Of a stretch of DNA of 64,000 nt, positions 9,526-22,368 are shown in pieces (within the stretch, counting starts at the first letter, position 1; the number at the start of each line of letters is the position of its first letter). The notes beneath the pieces are model-generated. The model saw only the letters and a program-made list of their open reading frames with translations. It had not been told where the DNA came from and ran no database searches. Source of the stretch: Hydractinia symbiolongicarpus (lineage: Eukaryota; Cnidaria; Hydrozoa; Anthoathecata; Hydractiniidae); assembly GCF_029227915.1 (NCBI RefSeq), contig NC_079885.1, forward strand, positions 124,001-188,000, given 5' to 3'. The position numbers and the translations under genes are program-made.

Positions 9526-12500
9526 TCACCACTAAAACGCATAAGACTTGTAGTTTTTAAAAATGTTTTCATTTTTGATGAGACGCTGAATAAAAGAAGT
9601 TTAATCGCCGGCAAACGAAAACCCGCGATTTCCCGTAAATCCCGGGCTTGGCCGTATAGTCAAAAGTATACAAAGAAAGTACCCAGGGAGTAAACTCATT
9701 TCCCGAACGATTTTTTAAATTACTTTTTCACCACTAAAACGCATGAGACTTGTAGTTTTTAAAAATGTTTTCATTTTTGATGAGACGCTGAATGAAAGAA
9801 GTTTAATCGCCGGCAAACGAAAACCTGCGATTTCCCGTAAATCCTGGACTCGGGCCGTATAGTCAAAAGTATACAAAGAAAGTACCAAGGGAGTAAACTC
9901 ATTTCCCAAACGATTTTTTAAATTATTATTTCACCACTAAAGGCCATGAGACTTGTAGTTTTTAAAAATGTTTTCATTTTTGATGAGACGCTGAATAAAA
10001 GAAGTTTAATCGCCGGCAAACGATAACCCGCGATTTCCCGTAAATCCCGGACTCGGCCCGTATAGTTAAAAGTATACAAGGAAAGTACCCAGTGAGTAAA
10101 CTCTTTTCCCGAACGAATTTTTAAATTATTTTTTCACCACTAAAACGTATGAGACTTGTAGTTTTCAAAAATGTTTTCATTTTTGATAAGACGCTGAATA
10201 AAAGAAGTTTAATCGCCAGCAAACGAAAACCCGCCATTTCCTGTAAACCCCAGACTCGGCCGCATAGTCAAAAGTATACAAAGAAAGTCCCCAGGGAGTA
10301 AACTCATTTCCCGAACGATTTTTTAAATTATTTTTTCAGCACTGAAACGCATGAGACTTGTAGTTTTCAAGAATGTTTTCATTTTTGAGGAGACACTGAA
10401 TAAAAGCAGTTTAATCGCCGGCAAACGAAAACCTGCGATTTCCCGTAAATCCCGGACTCGGCCCGTATAGTCAATAGTATACAAAGAAAGTACCCAGGGA
10501 GTAAACTCATTTCCAGAACGATTTTTTAAATTATTTTTTCACCACTAAAACGCATAAGACTTGTAGTTTTAAAAAATGTTTTCATTTTTGATGAGACGCT
10601 GAATAAAAGAAGTTTAATCGCCGGCAAACGAAAACCCGCGATTTCCCGTAAATCCCGGGCTTGGCCGTATAGTCAAAAGTATACAAAGAAAGTACCCAGG
10701 GAGTAAACTCATTTCCCGAACGATTTTTTAAATTACTTTTTCACCACTAAAACGCATGAGACTTGTAGTTTTTAAAAATGTTTTCATTTTTGATGAGACG
10801 CTGAATGAAAGAAGTTTAATCGCCGGCAAACGAAAACCTGCGATTTCCCGTAAATCCTGGACTCGGGCCGTATAGTCAAAAGTATACAAAGAAAGTACCA
10901 AGGGAGTAAACTCATTTCCCAAACGATTTTTTAAATTATTATTTCACCACTAAAGGCCATGAGACTTGTAGTTTTTAAAAATGTTTTCATTTTTGATGAG
11001 ACGCTGAATAAAAGAAGTTAATCGCCGGCAAACGAAAACCCGCGATTTCCCGTAAATCCCGGACTCGGCCCGTATAGTTAAAAGTATACAAGGAAAGTAC
11101 CCAGTGAGTAAACTCATTTCCCGAACGAATTTTTAAATTATTTTTTCACCACTAAAACGTATGAGACTTGTAGTTTTCAAAAATGTTTTAATTTTTGATG
11201 AGACGCTGAATAAAAGAAGTTTAATCGCCGGCAAACGGAAACCTGCGATTTCCCGCAAATCCCGGACTCGGCCCGTATAGTCAAAAGTATACAAAGAAAG
11301 TACCCAGGGTGTAAACTCATTTCCCGAACGATTTTTTAAATTATTTTTTCAGCACTAAAACGCATGAGACTTGTAGTTTTCAAGAATGTTTTCATTTTTG
11401 ATGAGACACTGAATAAAAGCAGTTTAATCGCCGGCAAACGAAAACCTGCGATTTCCCGTAAATCCCGGACTCGGCCCGTATAGTCAATAGTACACAAAGA
11501 ACGTACCCAGGGAGTAAACTCATTTCCAGAACGATTTTTTAAATTATTTTTTCACCACTAAAACGCATAAGACTTGTAGTTTTTAAAAATGTTTTCATTT
11601 TTGATGAGACGCTGAATAAAAGAAGTTTAATCGCCGGCAAACGAAAACCCGCGATTTCCCGTAAATCCCGGGCTTGGCCGTATAGTCAAAAGTATACAAA
11701 GAAAGTACCCAGGGAGTAAACTCATTTCCCGAACGATTTTTTAAATTACTTTTTCACCACTAAAACGCATGAGACTTGTAGTTTTTAAAAAAGTTTTCAT
11801 TTTTGATGAGACGCTGAATGAAAGAAGTTTAATCGCCGGCAAACGAAAACCTGCGATTTCCCGTAAATCCTGGACTCGGGCCGTATAGTCAAAAGTATAC
11901 AAAGAAAGTACCCAGGGAGTAAACTCATTTCCCAAACGATTTTTTAAATTATTATTTCACCACTAAAGCCCATGAGACTTGTAGTTTTTAAAAATGTTTT
12001 CATTTTTGATGAGACGCTGAATAAAAGAAGTTTAATCGCCGGCAAACGAAAACCCGCGATTTCCCGTAAATCCCGGACTCGGCCCGTATAATTAAAAGTA
12101 TACAAGGAAAGTACCCAGTGAGTAAACTCTTTTCCCGAACGAATTTTTAAATTATTTTTTCACCACTAAAACGTATGAGACTTGTAGTTTTCAAAAATGT
12201 TTTCATTTTTGATAAGACGCTGAATAAAAGAAGTTTAATCGCCGGCAAACGAAAACCCGCCATTTCCTGTAAACCCCAGACTCGGCCGCATAGTCAAAAG
12301 TATACAAAGAAAGTCCCCAGGGAGTAAACTCATTTCCCGAACGATTTTTTAAATTATTTTTTCAGCACTAAAACGCATGAGACTTGTAGTTTTCAAGAAT
12401 GTTTTCATTTTTGATGAGACACTGAATAAAAGCAGTTTAATCGCCGGCAAACGAAAACCTGCGATTTACCGTAAATCCCGGACTCGGCCCGTATAGTCAA

Positions 12501-13577
12501 TAGTATACAAAGAAAGTACCCAGGGAGTAAACTCATTTCCAGAACGATTTTTTAAATTATTTTTTCACCACTAAAACGCATAAGACTTGTAGTTTTTAAA
12601 AATGTTTTCATTTTTGATGAGACGCTGAATAAAAGAAGTTTAATCGCCGGCAAACGAAAACCCGCGATTTCCCGTAAATCCCGGGCTTGGCCGTATAGTC
12701 AAAAGTATACAAAGAAAGTACCCAGGGAGTAAACTCATTTCCCGAACGATTTTTTAAATTACTTTTTCACCACTAAAACGCATGAGACTTGTAGTTTTTA
12801 AAAATGTTTTCATTTTTGATGAGACGCTGAATGAAAGAAGTTTAATCGCCGGCAAACGAAAACCTGCGATTTCCCGTAAATCCTGGACTCGGGCCGTATA
12901 GTCAAAAGTATACAAAGAAAGTACCAAGGGAGTAAACTCATTTCCCAAACGATTTTTTAAATTATTATTTTACCACTAAAGGCCATGAGACTTGTAGTTT
13001 TTAAAAATGTTTTCATTTTTGATGAGACGCTGAATAAAAGAAGTTTAATCGCCGGCAAACGAAAACCCGCAATTTCCCGTAAATCCCGGACTCGGCCCGT
13101 ATAGTTAAAAGTATACAAGGAAAGTACCCAGTGAGTAAACTCTTTTCCCGAACGAATTTTTAAATTATTTTTTCACCACTAAAACGTATGAGACTTGTAG
13201 TTTTCAAAAATGTTTTCATTTTTGATAAGACGCTGAATAAAAGAAGTTTAATCGCCGGCAAACGAAAACCCGCCATTTCCTGTAAACCCCAGACTCGGCC
13301 GCATAGTCAAAAGTATACAAAGAAAGTCCCCAGGGAGTAAACTCATTTCCCGAACGATTTTTTAAATTATTTTTTCAGCACTAAAACGCATGAGACTTGT
13401 AGTTTTCAAGAATGTTTTCATTTTTGATGAGACACTGAAAAAAAGCAGTTTAATCGCCGGCAAACGAAAACCTGCGATTTCCCGTAAATCCCGGACTCGG
13501 CCCGTATAGTCAATAGTATACAAAGAAAGTACCCAGGGAGTAAACTCATTTCCAGAACGATTTTTTAAATTATTTTT
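9526..13577. repeat. Super-higher-order repeat, copy 2 (4,052 bp, 20 monomers)
   Basis: Four complete 1,013-bp units start at 9526, 10539, 11552 and 12565. The unit at 10539 carries the C'-D' variant pair and the GTACACAAAGAACG form of E. The unit at 11552 has AAAAAAGTTTTC in B and GATTTACCGT in E. The unit at 12565 is close to the reference. The order matches copy 1 with the two missing monomers present, so this copy looks ancestral in length. Confidence 0.88.
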
Positions 13578-14386
13578 TCACCACTAAAACGCATAAGACT
13601 TGTAGTTTTTAAAAATGTTTTCATTTTTGATGAGACGCTGAATAAAAGAAGTTTAATCGGCGGCAAACGAAAACCCGCGATTTCCCGTAAATCCCGGGCT
13701 TGGGCGTATAGTCAAAAGTATACAAAGAAAGTACCCAGGGAGTAAACTTATTTCCCGAACGATTTTTTAAATTACTTTTTCACCACTAAAACGCATGAGA
13801 CTTGTAGTTTTTAAAAATGTTTTCATTTTTGATGAGACGCTGAATGAAAGAAGTTTAATCGCCGGCAAACGAAAACCTGCGATTTCCCGTAAATCCTGGA
13901 CTCGGGCCGTATAGTCAAAAGTATACAAAGAAAGTACCAAGGGAGTAAACTCATTTCCCAAACGATTTTTTAAATTATTATTTCACCACTAAAGGCCATG
14001 AGACTTGTAGTTTTTAAAAATGTTTTCATTTTTGATGAGACGCTGAATAAAAGAAGTTAATCGCCGGCAAACGAAAACCCGCGATTTCCCGTAAATCCCG
14101 GACTCGGCCGTATAGTTAAAAGTATACAAGGAAAGTACCCAGTGAGTAAACTCATTTCCCGAACGATTTTTTAAATTATTTTTTCAGCACTAAAACGCAT
14201 GAGACTTGTAGTTTTCAAGAATGTTTTCATTTTTGATGAGACACTGAATAAAAGCAGTTTAATCGCCGGCAAACGAAAACCTGCGATTTCCCGTAAATCC
14301 CGGACTCGGCCCGTATAGTCAATAGTATACAAAGAAAGTACCCAGGGAGTAAACTCATTTCCAGAACGATTTTTTAAATTATTTTT
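13578..14386. repeat. 809-bp higher-order unit with one monomer lost
   Basis: A and B are followed by a 201-bp monomer at 13983-14183. That monomer starts as type C' (AAAGGCCATG, GAAGTTAATCG, GTTAAAAG) and ends like D (CCCGAACGATTTTTTAAATTA). E follows directly at 14184. The D monomer as such is missing. Two one-base losses, in GAAGTTAATCG and CTCGGCCGTA, make the fusion monomer 201 bp. Confidence 0.85.
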
Positions 14387-15009
14387 TCACCACTAAAACG
14401 CATAAGACTTGTAGTTTTTAAAAATGTTTTCATTTTTGATGAGACGCTGAATAAAAGAAGTTTAATCGCCGGCAAACGAAAACCCGCGATTTCCCGTAAA
14501 TCCCGGGCTTGGCGGTATAGTCAAAAGTATACAAAGAAAGTACCCAGGGAGTAAACTCATTTCCCGAACGATTTTTTAAATTACTTTTTCACCACTAAAA
14601 CGCATGAGACTTGTAGTTTTTAAAAATGTTTTCATTTTTGATGAGACGCTGAATGAAAGAAGTTTAATCGCCGGCAAACGAAAACCTGCGATTTCCCGTA
14701 AATCCTGGACTCGGGCCGTATAGTCAAAAGTATACAAAGAAAGTACCAAGGGAGTAAACTCATTTCCCAAACGATTTTTTAAATTATTATTTCACCACTA
14801 AAGGCCATGAGACTTGTAGTTTTTAAAAATGTTTTCATTTTTGATGAGACGCTGAATAAAAGAAGTTAATCGCCGGCAAACGAAAACCCGCGATTTCCCG
14901 TAAATCCCGGACTCGGCCCGTATAGTTAAAAGTATACAAGGAAAGTACCCAGTGAGTAAACTCATTTCCCGAACGAATTTTTAAATTATTTTTTCACCAC
15001 TAAAACGTA
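14387..15009. repeat. Last A-B-C' monomers of the left domain
   Basis: A at 14387, B at 14589, C' at 14792 and the start of D' at 14994 repeat the order seen at 1-809. The higher-order 1,013-bp rhythm ends here. From D' on, monomers belong to the next domain. Confidence 0.83.
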
Positions 15010-17039
15010 TGAGACTTGTAGTTTTCAAAAATGTTTTAATTTTTGATGAGACGCTGAATAAAAGAAGTTTAATCGCCGGCAAACGGAAAACTGCGATTTC
15101 CCGCAAATCCCGGACTCGGCCCGTATAGTCAAAAGTATACAAAGAAAGTACCCAGGGTGTAAACTCATTTCCGGAACGATTTTTTAAATTATTTTTTCAC
15201 CACTAAAACGCATGAGACTTGTAGTTTTCAAAAATGTTTTCATTTTTGATGAGACGCTGAATAAAAGAAGTTTAATCGCCGGCAAACGAAAACCCGCGAT
15301 TTCCCGTAAATCCCGGACTCGGCCCGTATAGTTAAAAGTATACAAGGAAAGTACCCAGTGAGTAAACTCATTTCCCGAACGAATTTTTAAATTATTTTTT
15401 CACCACTAAAACGTATGAGACTTGTAGTTTTCAAAAATGTTTTCATTTTTGATGAGACGCTGAATAAAAGAAGTTTAATCGCCGGCAAACGAAAACCCGC
15501 GATTTCCCGTAAATCCCGGACTCGGCCCGTATAGTCAAAAGTATACAAAGAAAGTCCCCAGGGAGTAAACTCATTTCCCGAACGATTTTTTAAATTACTT
15601 TTTCACCACTAAAACGCACGAGACTTGTTGTTTTTAAAAATGTTTTCATTTTTGATGAGACGCTGAATAAAAGAAGTTTAGTCGCCGGCAAACGAAAACC
15701 CGCGATTTCCCGTAAATCCCGGACTCGGCCCGTATAGTCAAAAGTATACAAAGAAAGTCCCCAGGGAGTAAACTCATTTCCCGAACGATTTTTTAAATTA
15801 CTTTTTCACCACTAAAACGCATGAGACTTGTAGTTTTTAAAAATGTTTTCATTTTTGATGAGACGCTGAATAAAAGAAGTTTAATCGCCGGCAAACCAAA
15901 ACCTGCGATTTCCCGTGAATCCCGGACTCGGCCCGTATAGTCAAAAGTATACAAAGAAAGTACCCAGGGTGTAAACTCATTTCCCGAACGATTTTTTAAA
16001 TTATTTTTTCACCACTAAAACGCATGAGACTTGTAGTTTTCAAAAATGTTTTCATTTTTGATGAGACGCTGAATAAAAGAAGTTTAATCGCCGGCAAACG
16101 AAAACCTGTGATTTCCCGTAAATCCCGTACTCGGCCCGTATAGTCAAAAGTATAATAAGAAAGTACCCAGGGTGTAAACTCATTTCCCGAAATATTTTTT
16201 AAATTATTATTTCACCACTAAAGCCCATGAGACTTGTAGTTTTTCAAAATGTTTTCATTTTTGATGAGACGCTGAATAAAAGAAGTTAAATCGCCGGAAA
16301 ACGAAAACCCGCCATTTCCCGTAAACCCTGGACTTAGCCCGTATAATCAAAAGTATACAAAGAAAGAACGCAGGGAGTAAACTCATTTCCCGAACGATTT
16401 TTTAAATTATTATTTCACCACTAAAGCCCATGAGACTTGTAGTTTTTAAAAATGTTTTCATTTTTGATGACACGCTGAATAAAAGAAGTTTAATCGCCGG
16501 CAAACGAAAATCCGCGATTTCCCGTAAATCCCGGACTCGGCCCGTATAGTTAAAAGTATACAAGGAAAGTACCCAGTGAGTAAACGCATTTCCCGAACGA
16601 ATTTTTAAATTACTTTTTCACCACTAAAACGTATGAGACTTGTAGTTTTCAAAAATGTTTTCATTTTTGATGAGACGCTGAATAAAAGAAGTTCAATCGC
16701 CGGCAAACGGAAACCTGCGATTACCCGTAAATCCCGGTCTCGGCCCGTATAGTTAAAAGTATACAAGGAAAGTACCCAGTGAGTAAACTCATTTCCCGAA
16801 CGAATTTTTAAATTATTTTTTCACCACTAAAACGTATGAGACTTGTAGTTTTCAAAAATGTTTTCATTTTTGATGAGACGCTGAATAAAAGAAGTTTAAT
16901 CGCCGGCAAACGGAAACCTGCGATTTCCCGTAAATCCCGGACTCGGCCCGTATAGTCAAAAGTATACAAAGAAAGTACCCAGGGTGTAAACTCATTTCCC
17001 GAACGATTTTTTAAATTATTTTTTCACCACTAAAACGCA
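15010..17039. repeat. 2,030-bp ten-monomer tandem duplication, copy 1
   Basis: Every marker recurs at an offset of exactly 2,030 bp: TTTTAATTTTTG with GGAAAACTGCG, CGCACGAGACTTGTTG, GCAAACCAAAACC with CCCGTGAATCC, CCCGAAATATTTTTT, GCCGGAAAACG, GATGACACG, and GTTCAATCG with GATTACCCG. The only difference I noticed is T at 16511 against C at 18541. The left limit is set by CGTATGAG here against CGCATGAG at the second copy. Confidence 0.93.
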
Positions 17040-19069
17040 TGAGACTTGTAGTTTTCAAAAATGTTTTAATTTTTGATGAGACGCTGAATAAAAGAAGTTT
17101 AATCGCCGGCAAACGGAAAACTGCGATTTCCCGCAAATCCCGGACTCGGCCCGTATAGTCAAAAGTATACAAAGAAAGTACCCAGGGTGTAAACTCATTT
17201 CCGGAACGATTTTTTAAATTATTTTTTCACCACTAAAACGCATGAGACTTGTAGTTTTCAAAAATGTTTTCATTTTTGATGAGACGCTGAATAAAAGAAG
17301 TTTAATCGCCGGCAAACGAAAACCCGCGATTTCCCGTAAATCCCGGACTCGGCCCGTATAGTTAAAAGTATACAAGGAAAGTACCCAGTGAGTAAACTCA
17401 TTTCCCGAACGAATTTTTAAATTATTTTTTCACCACTAAAACGTATGAGACTTGTAGTTTTCAAAAATGTTTTCATTTTTGATGAGACGCTGAATAAAAG
17501 AAGTTTAATCGCCGGCAAACGAAAACCCGCGATTTCCCGTAAATCCCGGACTCGGCCCGTATAGTCAAAAGTATACAAAGAAAGTCCCCAGGGAGTAAAC
17601 TCATTTCCCGAACGATTTTTTAAATTACTTTTTCACCACTAAAACGCACGAGACTTGTTGTTTTTAAAAATGTTTTCATTTTTGATGAGACGCTGAATAA
17701 AAGAAGTTTAGTCGCCGGCAAACGAAAACCCGCGATTTCCCGTAAATCCCGGACTCGGCCCGTATAGTCAAAAGTATACAAAGAAAGTCCCCAGGGAGTA
17801 AACTCATTTCCCGAACGATTTTTTAAATTACTTTTTCACCACTAAAACGCATGAGACTTGTAGTTTTTAAAAATGTTTTCATTTTTGATGAGACGCTGAA
17901 TAAAAGAAGTTTAATCGCCGGCAAACCAAAACCTGCGATTTCCCGTGAATCCCGGACTCGGCCCGTATAGTCAAAAGTATACAAAGAAAGTACCCAGGGT
18001 GTAAACTCATTTCCCGAACGATTTTTTAAATTATTTTTTCACCACTAAAACGCATGAGACTTGTAGTTTTCAAAAATGTTTTCATTTTTGATGAGACGCT
18101 GAATAAAAGAAGTTTAATCGCCGGCAAACGAAAACCTGTGATTTCCCGTAAATCCCGTACTCGGCCCGTATAGTCAAAAGTATAATAAGAAAGTACCCAG
18201 GGTGTAAACTCATTTCCCGAAATATTTTTTAAATTATTATTTCACCACTAAAGCCCATGAGACTTGTAGTTTTTCAAAATGTTTTCATTTTTGATGAGAC
18301 GCTGAATAAAAGAAGTTAAATCGCCGGAAAACGAAAACCCGCCATTTCCCGTAAACCCTGGACTTAGCCCGTATAATCAAAAGTATACAAAGAAAGAACG
18401 CAGGGAGTAAACTCATTTCCCGAACGATTTTTTAAATTATTATTTCACCACTAAAGCCCATGAGACTTGTAGTTTTTAAAAATGTTTTCATTTTTGATGA
18501 CACGCTGAATAAAAGAAGTTTAATCGCCGGCAAACGAAAACCCGCGATTTCCCGTAAATCCCGGACTCGGCCCGTATAGTTAAAAGTATACAAGGAAAGT
18601 ACCCAGTGAGTAAACGCATTTCCCGAACGAATTTTTAAATTACTTTTTCACCACTAAAACGTATGAGACTTGTAGTTTTCAAAAATGTTTTCATTTTTGA
18701 TGAGACGCTGAATAAAAGAAGTTCAATCGCCGGCAAACGGAAACCTGCGATTACCCGTAAATCCCGGTCTCGGCCCGTATAGTTAAAAGTATACAAGGAA
18801 AGTACCCAGTGAGTAAACTCATTTCCCGAACGAATTTTTAAATTATTTTTTCACCACTAAAACGTATGAGACTTGTAGTTTTCAAAAATGTTTTCATTTT
18901 TGATGAGACGCTGAATAAAAGAAGTTTAATCGCCGGCAAACGGAAACCTGCGATTTCCCGTAAATCCCGGACTCGGCCCGTATAGTCAAAAGTATACAAA
19001 GAAAGTACCCAGGGTGTAAACTCATTTCCCGAACGATTTTTTAAATTATTTTTTCACCACTAAAACGCA
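17040..19069. repeat. 2,030-bp ten-monomer tandem duplication, copy 2
   Basis: This is a tandem copy of 15010-17039. Because ten monomers of exactly 203 bp were duplicated in register, the junction inside the D'-like monomer at 17024 is seamless. Similarity to the first copy stops near 19097, where TTTTCATTT replaces TTTTAATTT. Confidence 0.93.
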
Positions 19070-20474
19070 TGAGACTTGTAGTTTTCAAAAATGTTTTCAT
19101 TTTTGATGAGACGCTGAATAAAAGAAGTTTAATCGCCGGCAAACGAAAACCTGTGATTTCCCGTAAATCCCGTACTCGGCCCGTATAGTCAAAAGTATAC
19201 AAAGAAAGTATCCAGGGTGTAAACTCATTTCCCGAACGATTTTTTAAATTATTATTTCACCACTAAAACGCATGAGACTTGTAGTTTTCAAAAATGTTTT
19301 CATTTTTGATGAGACGCTGAATAAAAGAAGTTTAATCGCCGGCAAACGAAAACCTGTGATTTCCCGTAAATCCCGTACTCGGCCCGTATAGTCAAAAGTA
19401 TACAAAGAAAGTATCCAGGGTGTAAACTCATTTCCCGAACGATTTTTTAAATTATTATTTCACCACTAAAGCCCATGAGACTTGTAGTTTTTAAAAATGT
19501 TTTCATTTTTGATGAGACGCTGAATAAAAGAAGTTTAATCGCCAGCAAACGAAAACCCGCCATTTCCCGTAAATCCCGGGCTTGGCCGTATAGTCAAAAG
19601 TATACAAAGAAAGTACCCAGGGAGTAAACTCATTTACCGAACGATTTTTTAAATTACTTTTTCACCACTAAAAACGCATGAGACTTGTAGTTTTTAAAAA
19701 TGTTTTCATTTTTGATGAGACGCTGAATGAAAGAAGTTTAATCGCCGGCAAACGAAAACCTGCAATTTCCCGTAAATCCTGGACTCGGCCCGTATAGTTA
19801 AAAGTATACAAAGAAAGTACCCAGGGAGTAAACTCATTTCCCAAACGATTTTTTAAATTATTATTTCACCACTAAAGCCCATGAGACTTGTAGTTTTTAA
19901 AAAAGTTTTCATTTTTGATGAGACGCTGAATAAAAGAAGTTTAATCGCCGGCAAACGAAAACCCGCGATTTCCCGTAAATCCCGGACTCGGCCCGTATAG
20001 TTAAAAGTATACAAGGAAAGTACCCAGTGAGTAAACTCATTTCCCGAACGAATTTTTAAATTATTTTTTCACCACTAAAACGTATGAGACTTGTAGTTTT
20101 CAAAAATGTTTTCATTTTTGATGAGACGCTGAATAAAAGAAGTTTAATCGCCGGCAAACGAAAACCCGCCATTTCCTGTAAACCCCAGACTCGGCCCGCA
20201 TAGTCAAAAGTATACAAAGAAAGTCCCCAGGGAGTAAACTCATTTCCCGAACGATTTTTTAAATTATTTTTTCAGCACTAAAACGCATGAGACTTGTAGT
20301 TTTCAAGAATGTTTTCATTTTTGATGAGACACTGAATAAAAGCAGTTTAATCGCCGGCAAACGAAAACCTGCGATTTCCCGTAAATCCCGGACTCGGCCC
20401 GTATAGTCAATAGTATACAAAGAAAGTACCCAGGGAGTAAACTCATTTCCAGAACGATTTTTTAAATTATTTTT
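19070..20474. repeat. Mixed monomers, including an adjacent near-identical pair
   Basis: Monomers at 19054 and 19257 are almost the same (CCTGTG, CCCGTACTCGG, TATCCAGGG), a single-repeat duplication. They are followed by an AAAGCCCATGAG/type-A hybrid at about 19460, then a B-like monomer with an extra A (CTAAAAACGC), C, D and E types resembling the left domain. No non-satellite sequence is present. Confidence 0.82.
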
Positions 20475-20745
20475 TCACCAATAAAACGCATAAGACTTGT
20501 AGTTTTTAAAAATGTTTTCATTTTTGATGAGACGCTGAATAAAAGAAGTTTAATCGCCGGCAAACGAAAACACGCGATTTCCCGTAAATCCCGGGCTTGG
20601 CCGCTGAATAAAAGAAGTTTAATCGCCGGCAAACGAAAACCCGCGATTTCCCGTAAATCCCGGGCTTGGCCGTATAGTCAAAAGTATACAAAGAAAGTAC
20701 CCAGGGAGTAAACTCATTTCCCGAACGATTTTTTAAATTACTTTT
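20475..20745. repeat. Expanded 271-bp monomer with internal 69-bp duplication
   Basis: This type A monomer contains its segment from CTGAATAAAAG to GGCTTGGCCG twice in tandem, at 20535-20603 and 20604-20672. The copies are 69 bp each and differ at CACGCG against CCCGCG. The length is 202 + 69 = 271 bp. The second copy restarts directly after GGCCG, which resembles the GACG preceding CTGAAT, so a short-homology slippage or end-joining event is plausible. It is the only internally expanded monomer I found. Confidence 0.93.
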
Positions 20746-22368
20746 TCCCCACTAAAACGCATGAGACTTGTAGTTTTTAAAAATGTTTTCATTTTTGATG
20801 AGACGCTGAATGAAAGAAGTTTAATCGCCGGCAAACGAAAACCTGCGATTTCCCGTAAATCCTGGACTCGGCCCGTATAGTCAAAAGTATACAAAGAAAG
20901 TACCCAGGGAGTAAACTCAATTCCCAAACGATTTTTTAAATTATTATTTCACCACTAAAGCCCATGAGACTTGTAGTTTTTAAAAATGTTTTCATTTTTG
21001 ATGAGACGCTGAATAAAAGAAGTTTAATCGCCGGCAAACGAAAACCCGCGATTTCCCGTAAATCCCGGACTCGGCCCGTATAGTTAAATGTATACAAAGA
21101 AAGTACCCAGGGAGTAAACTCATTTCCAGAACGATTTTTTAAATTATTTTTTCACCACTAAAACGCATAAGACTTGTAGTTTTTAAAAATGTTTTCATTT
21201 TTGATGAGACGCTGAATAAAAGAAGTTCAATCGCCGGCAAACGGAAACCTGCGATTACCCGTAAATCCCGGACTTGTCCCGTATAGTCAAAAGTATACAA
21301 AGAAAGTACCCAGGGTGTAAACTCATTTCCCGAACGATTTTTTAAATTATTTTTTCACCACTAAAACGCATGAGACTTGTAGTTTTCAAAAATGTTTTCA
21401 TTTTTGATGAGACGCTGAATAAAAGAAGTTTAATCGCCGGCAAACGAAAACCTGCGATTTCCCGTAAATCCTGGACTCGGCCCGTATAGTCAAAAGTATA
21501 CAAAGAAAGTACCCAGGGAGTAAACTCATTTCCCAAACGATTTTTTAAATTATTATTTCACCACTAAAGCCCATGAGACTTGTAGTTTTTAAAAATGTTT
21601 TCATTTTTGATGAGACGCTGAATAAAAGAAGTTTAATCGCCGGCAAACGAAAACCCGCGATTTCCCGTAAATCCCGGACTCGGCCCGTATAGTTAAAAGT
21701 ATACAAGGAAAGTACCCCGTGAGTAAACTCATTTCCCGAACGAATTTTTAAATTATTTTTTCACCACTAAAACGTATGAGACTTGTAGTTTTCAAAAATG
21801 TTTTCATTTTTGATGAGACGCTGAATAAAAGAAGTTCAATCGCCGGCAAACGGAAACCTGCGATTACCCGTAAATCCCGGACTTGGCCCGTATAGTCAAA
21901 AGTATACAAAGAAAGTACCCAGAGTGTAAACTCATTTCCCGAACGATTTTTTAAATTATTTTTTCGCCACTAAAACGCATGAGACTTGTAGTTTTCAAAA
22001 ATGTTTTCATTTTTGATGAGACGCTGAATAAAAGAAGTTTAATCGTCGGCAAACGAAAACCTGTGATTTCCCGTAAATCCTGTACTCGGCCCGTATAGTC
22101 AAAAGTATACAAAGAAAGTACCCAGGGAGTAAACTCATTTCCAGAACGATTTTTTAAATTATTTTTTCACCACTAAAACGCATAAGACTTGTAGTTTTTA
22201 AAAATGTTTTCATTTTTGATGAGACGCTGAATAAAAGAAGTTTAATCGCCGGCAAAGGAAAACCCGCGATTTCCCGTATATCCCGGGCTTGGCCGTATAG
22301 TCAAAAGTATACAAAGAAAGTACCCAGGGAGTAAACTCATTTCCCGAACGATTTTTTAAATTACTTTT
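20746..22368. repeat. Mixed monomers B-C-A and hybrids
   Basis: B starts at 20746 with TCCCCACT instead of TCACCACT. C at about 20949 ends like E (CCAGAACG). An A-like monomer at about 21152 carries the GTTCAATCG and GATTACCCG changes of the 2,030-bp unit, so it is a hybrid. The monomer near 21964 begins TCGCCACT. The copy near 22167 has CAAAGGAAAA and CCCGTATATCC. No gene is present. Confidence 0.8.
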
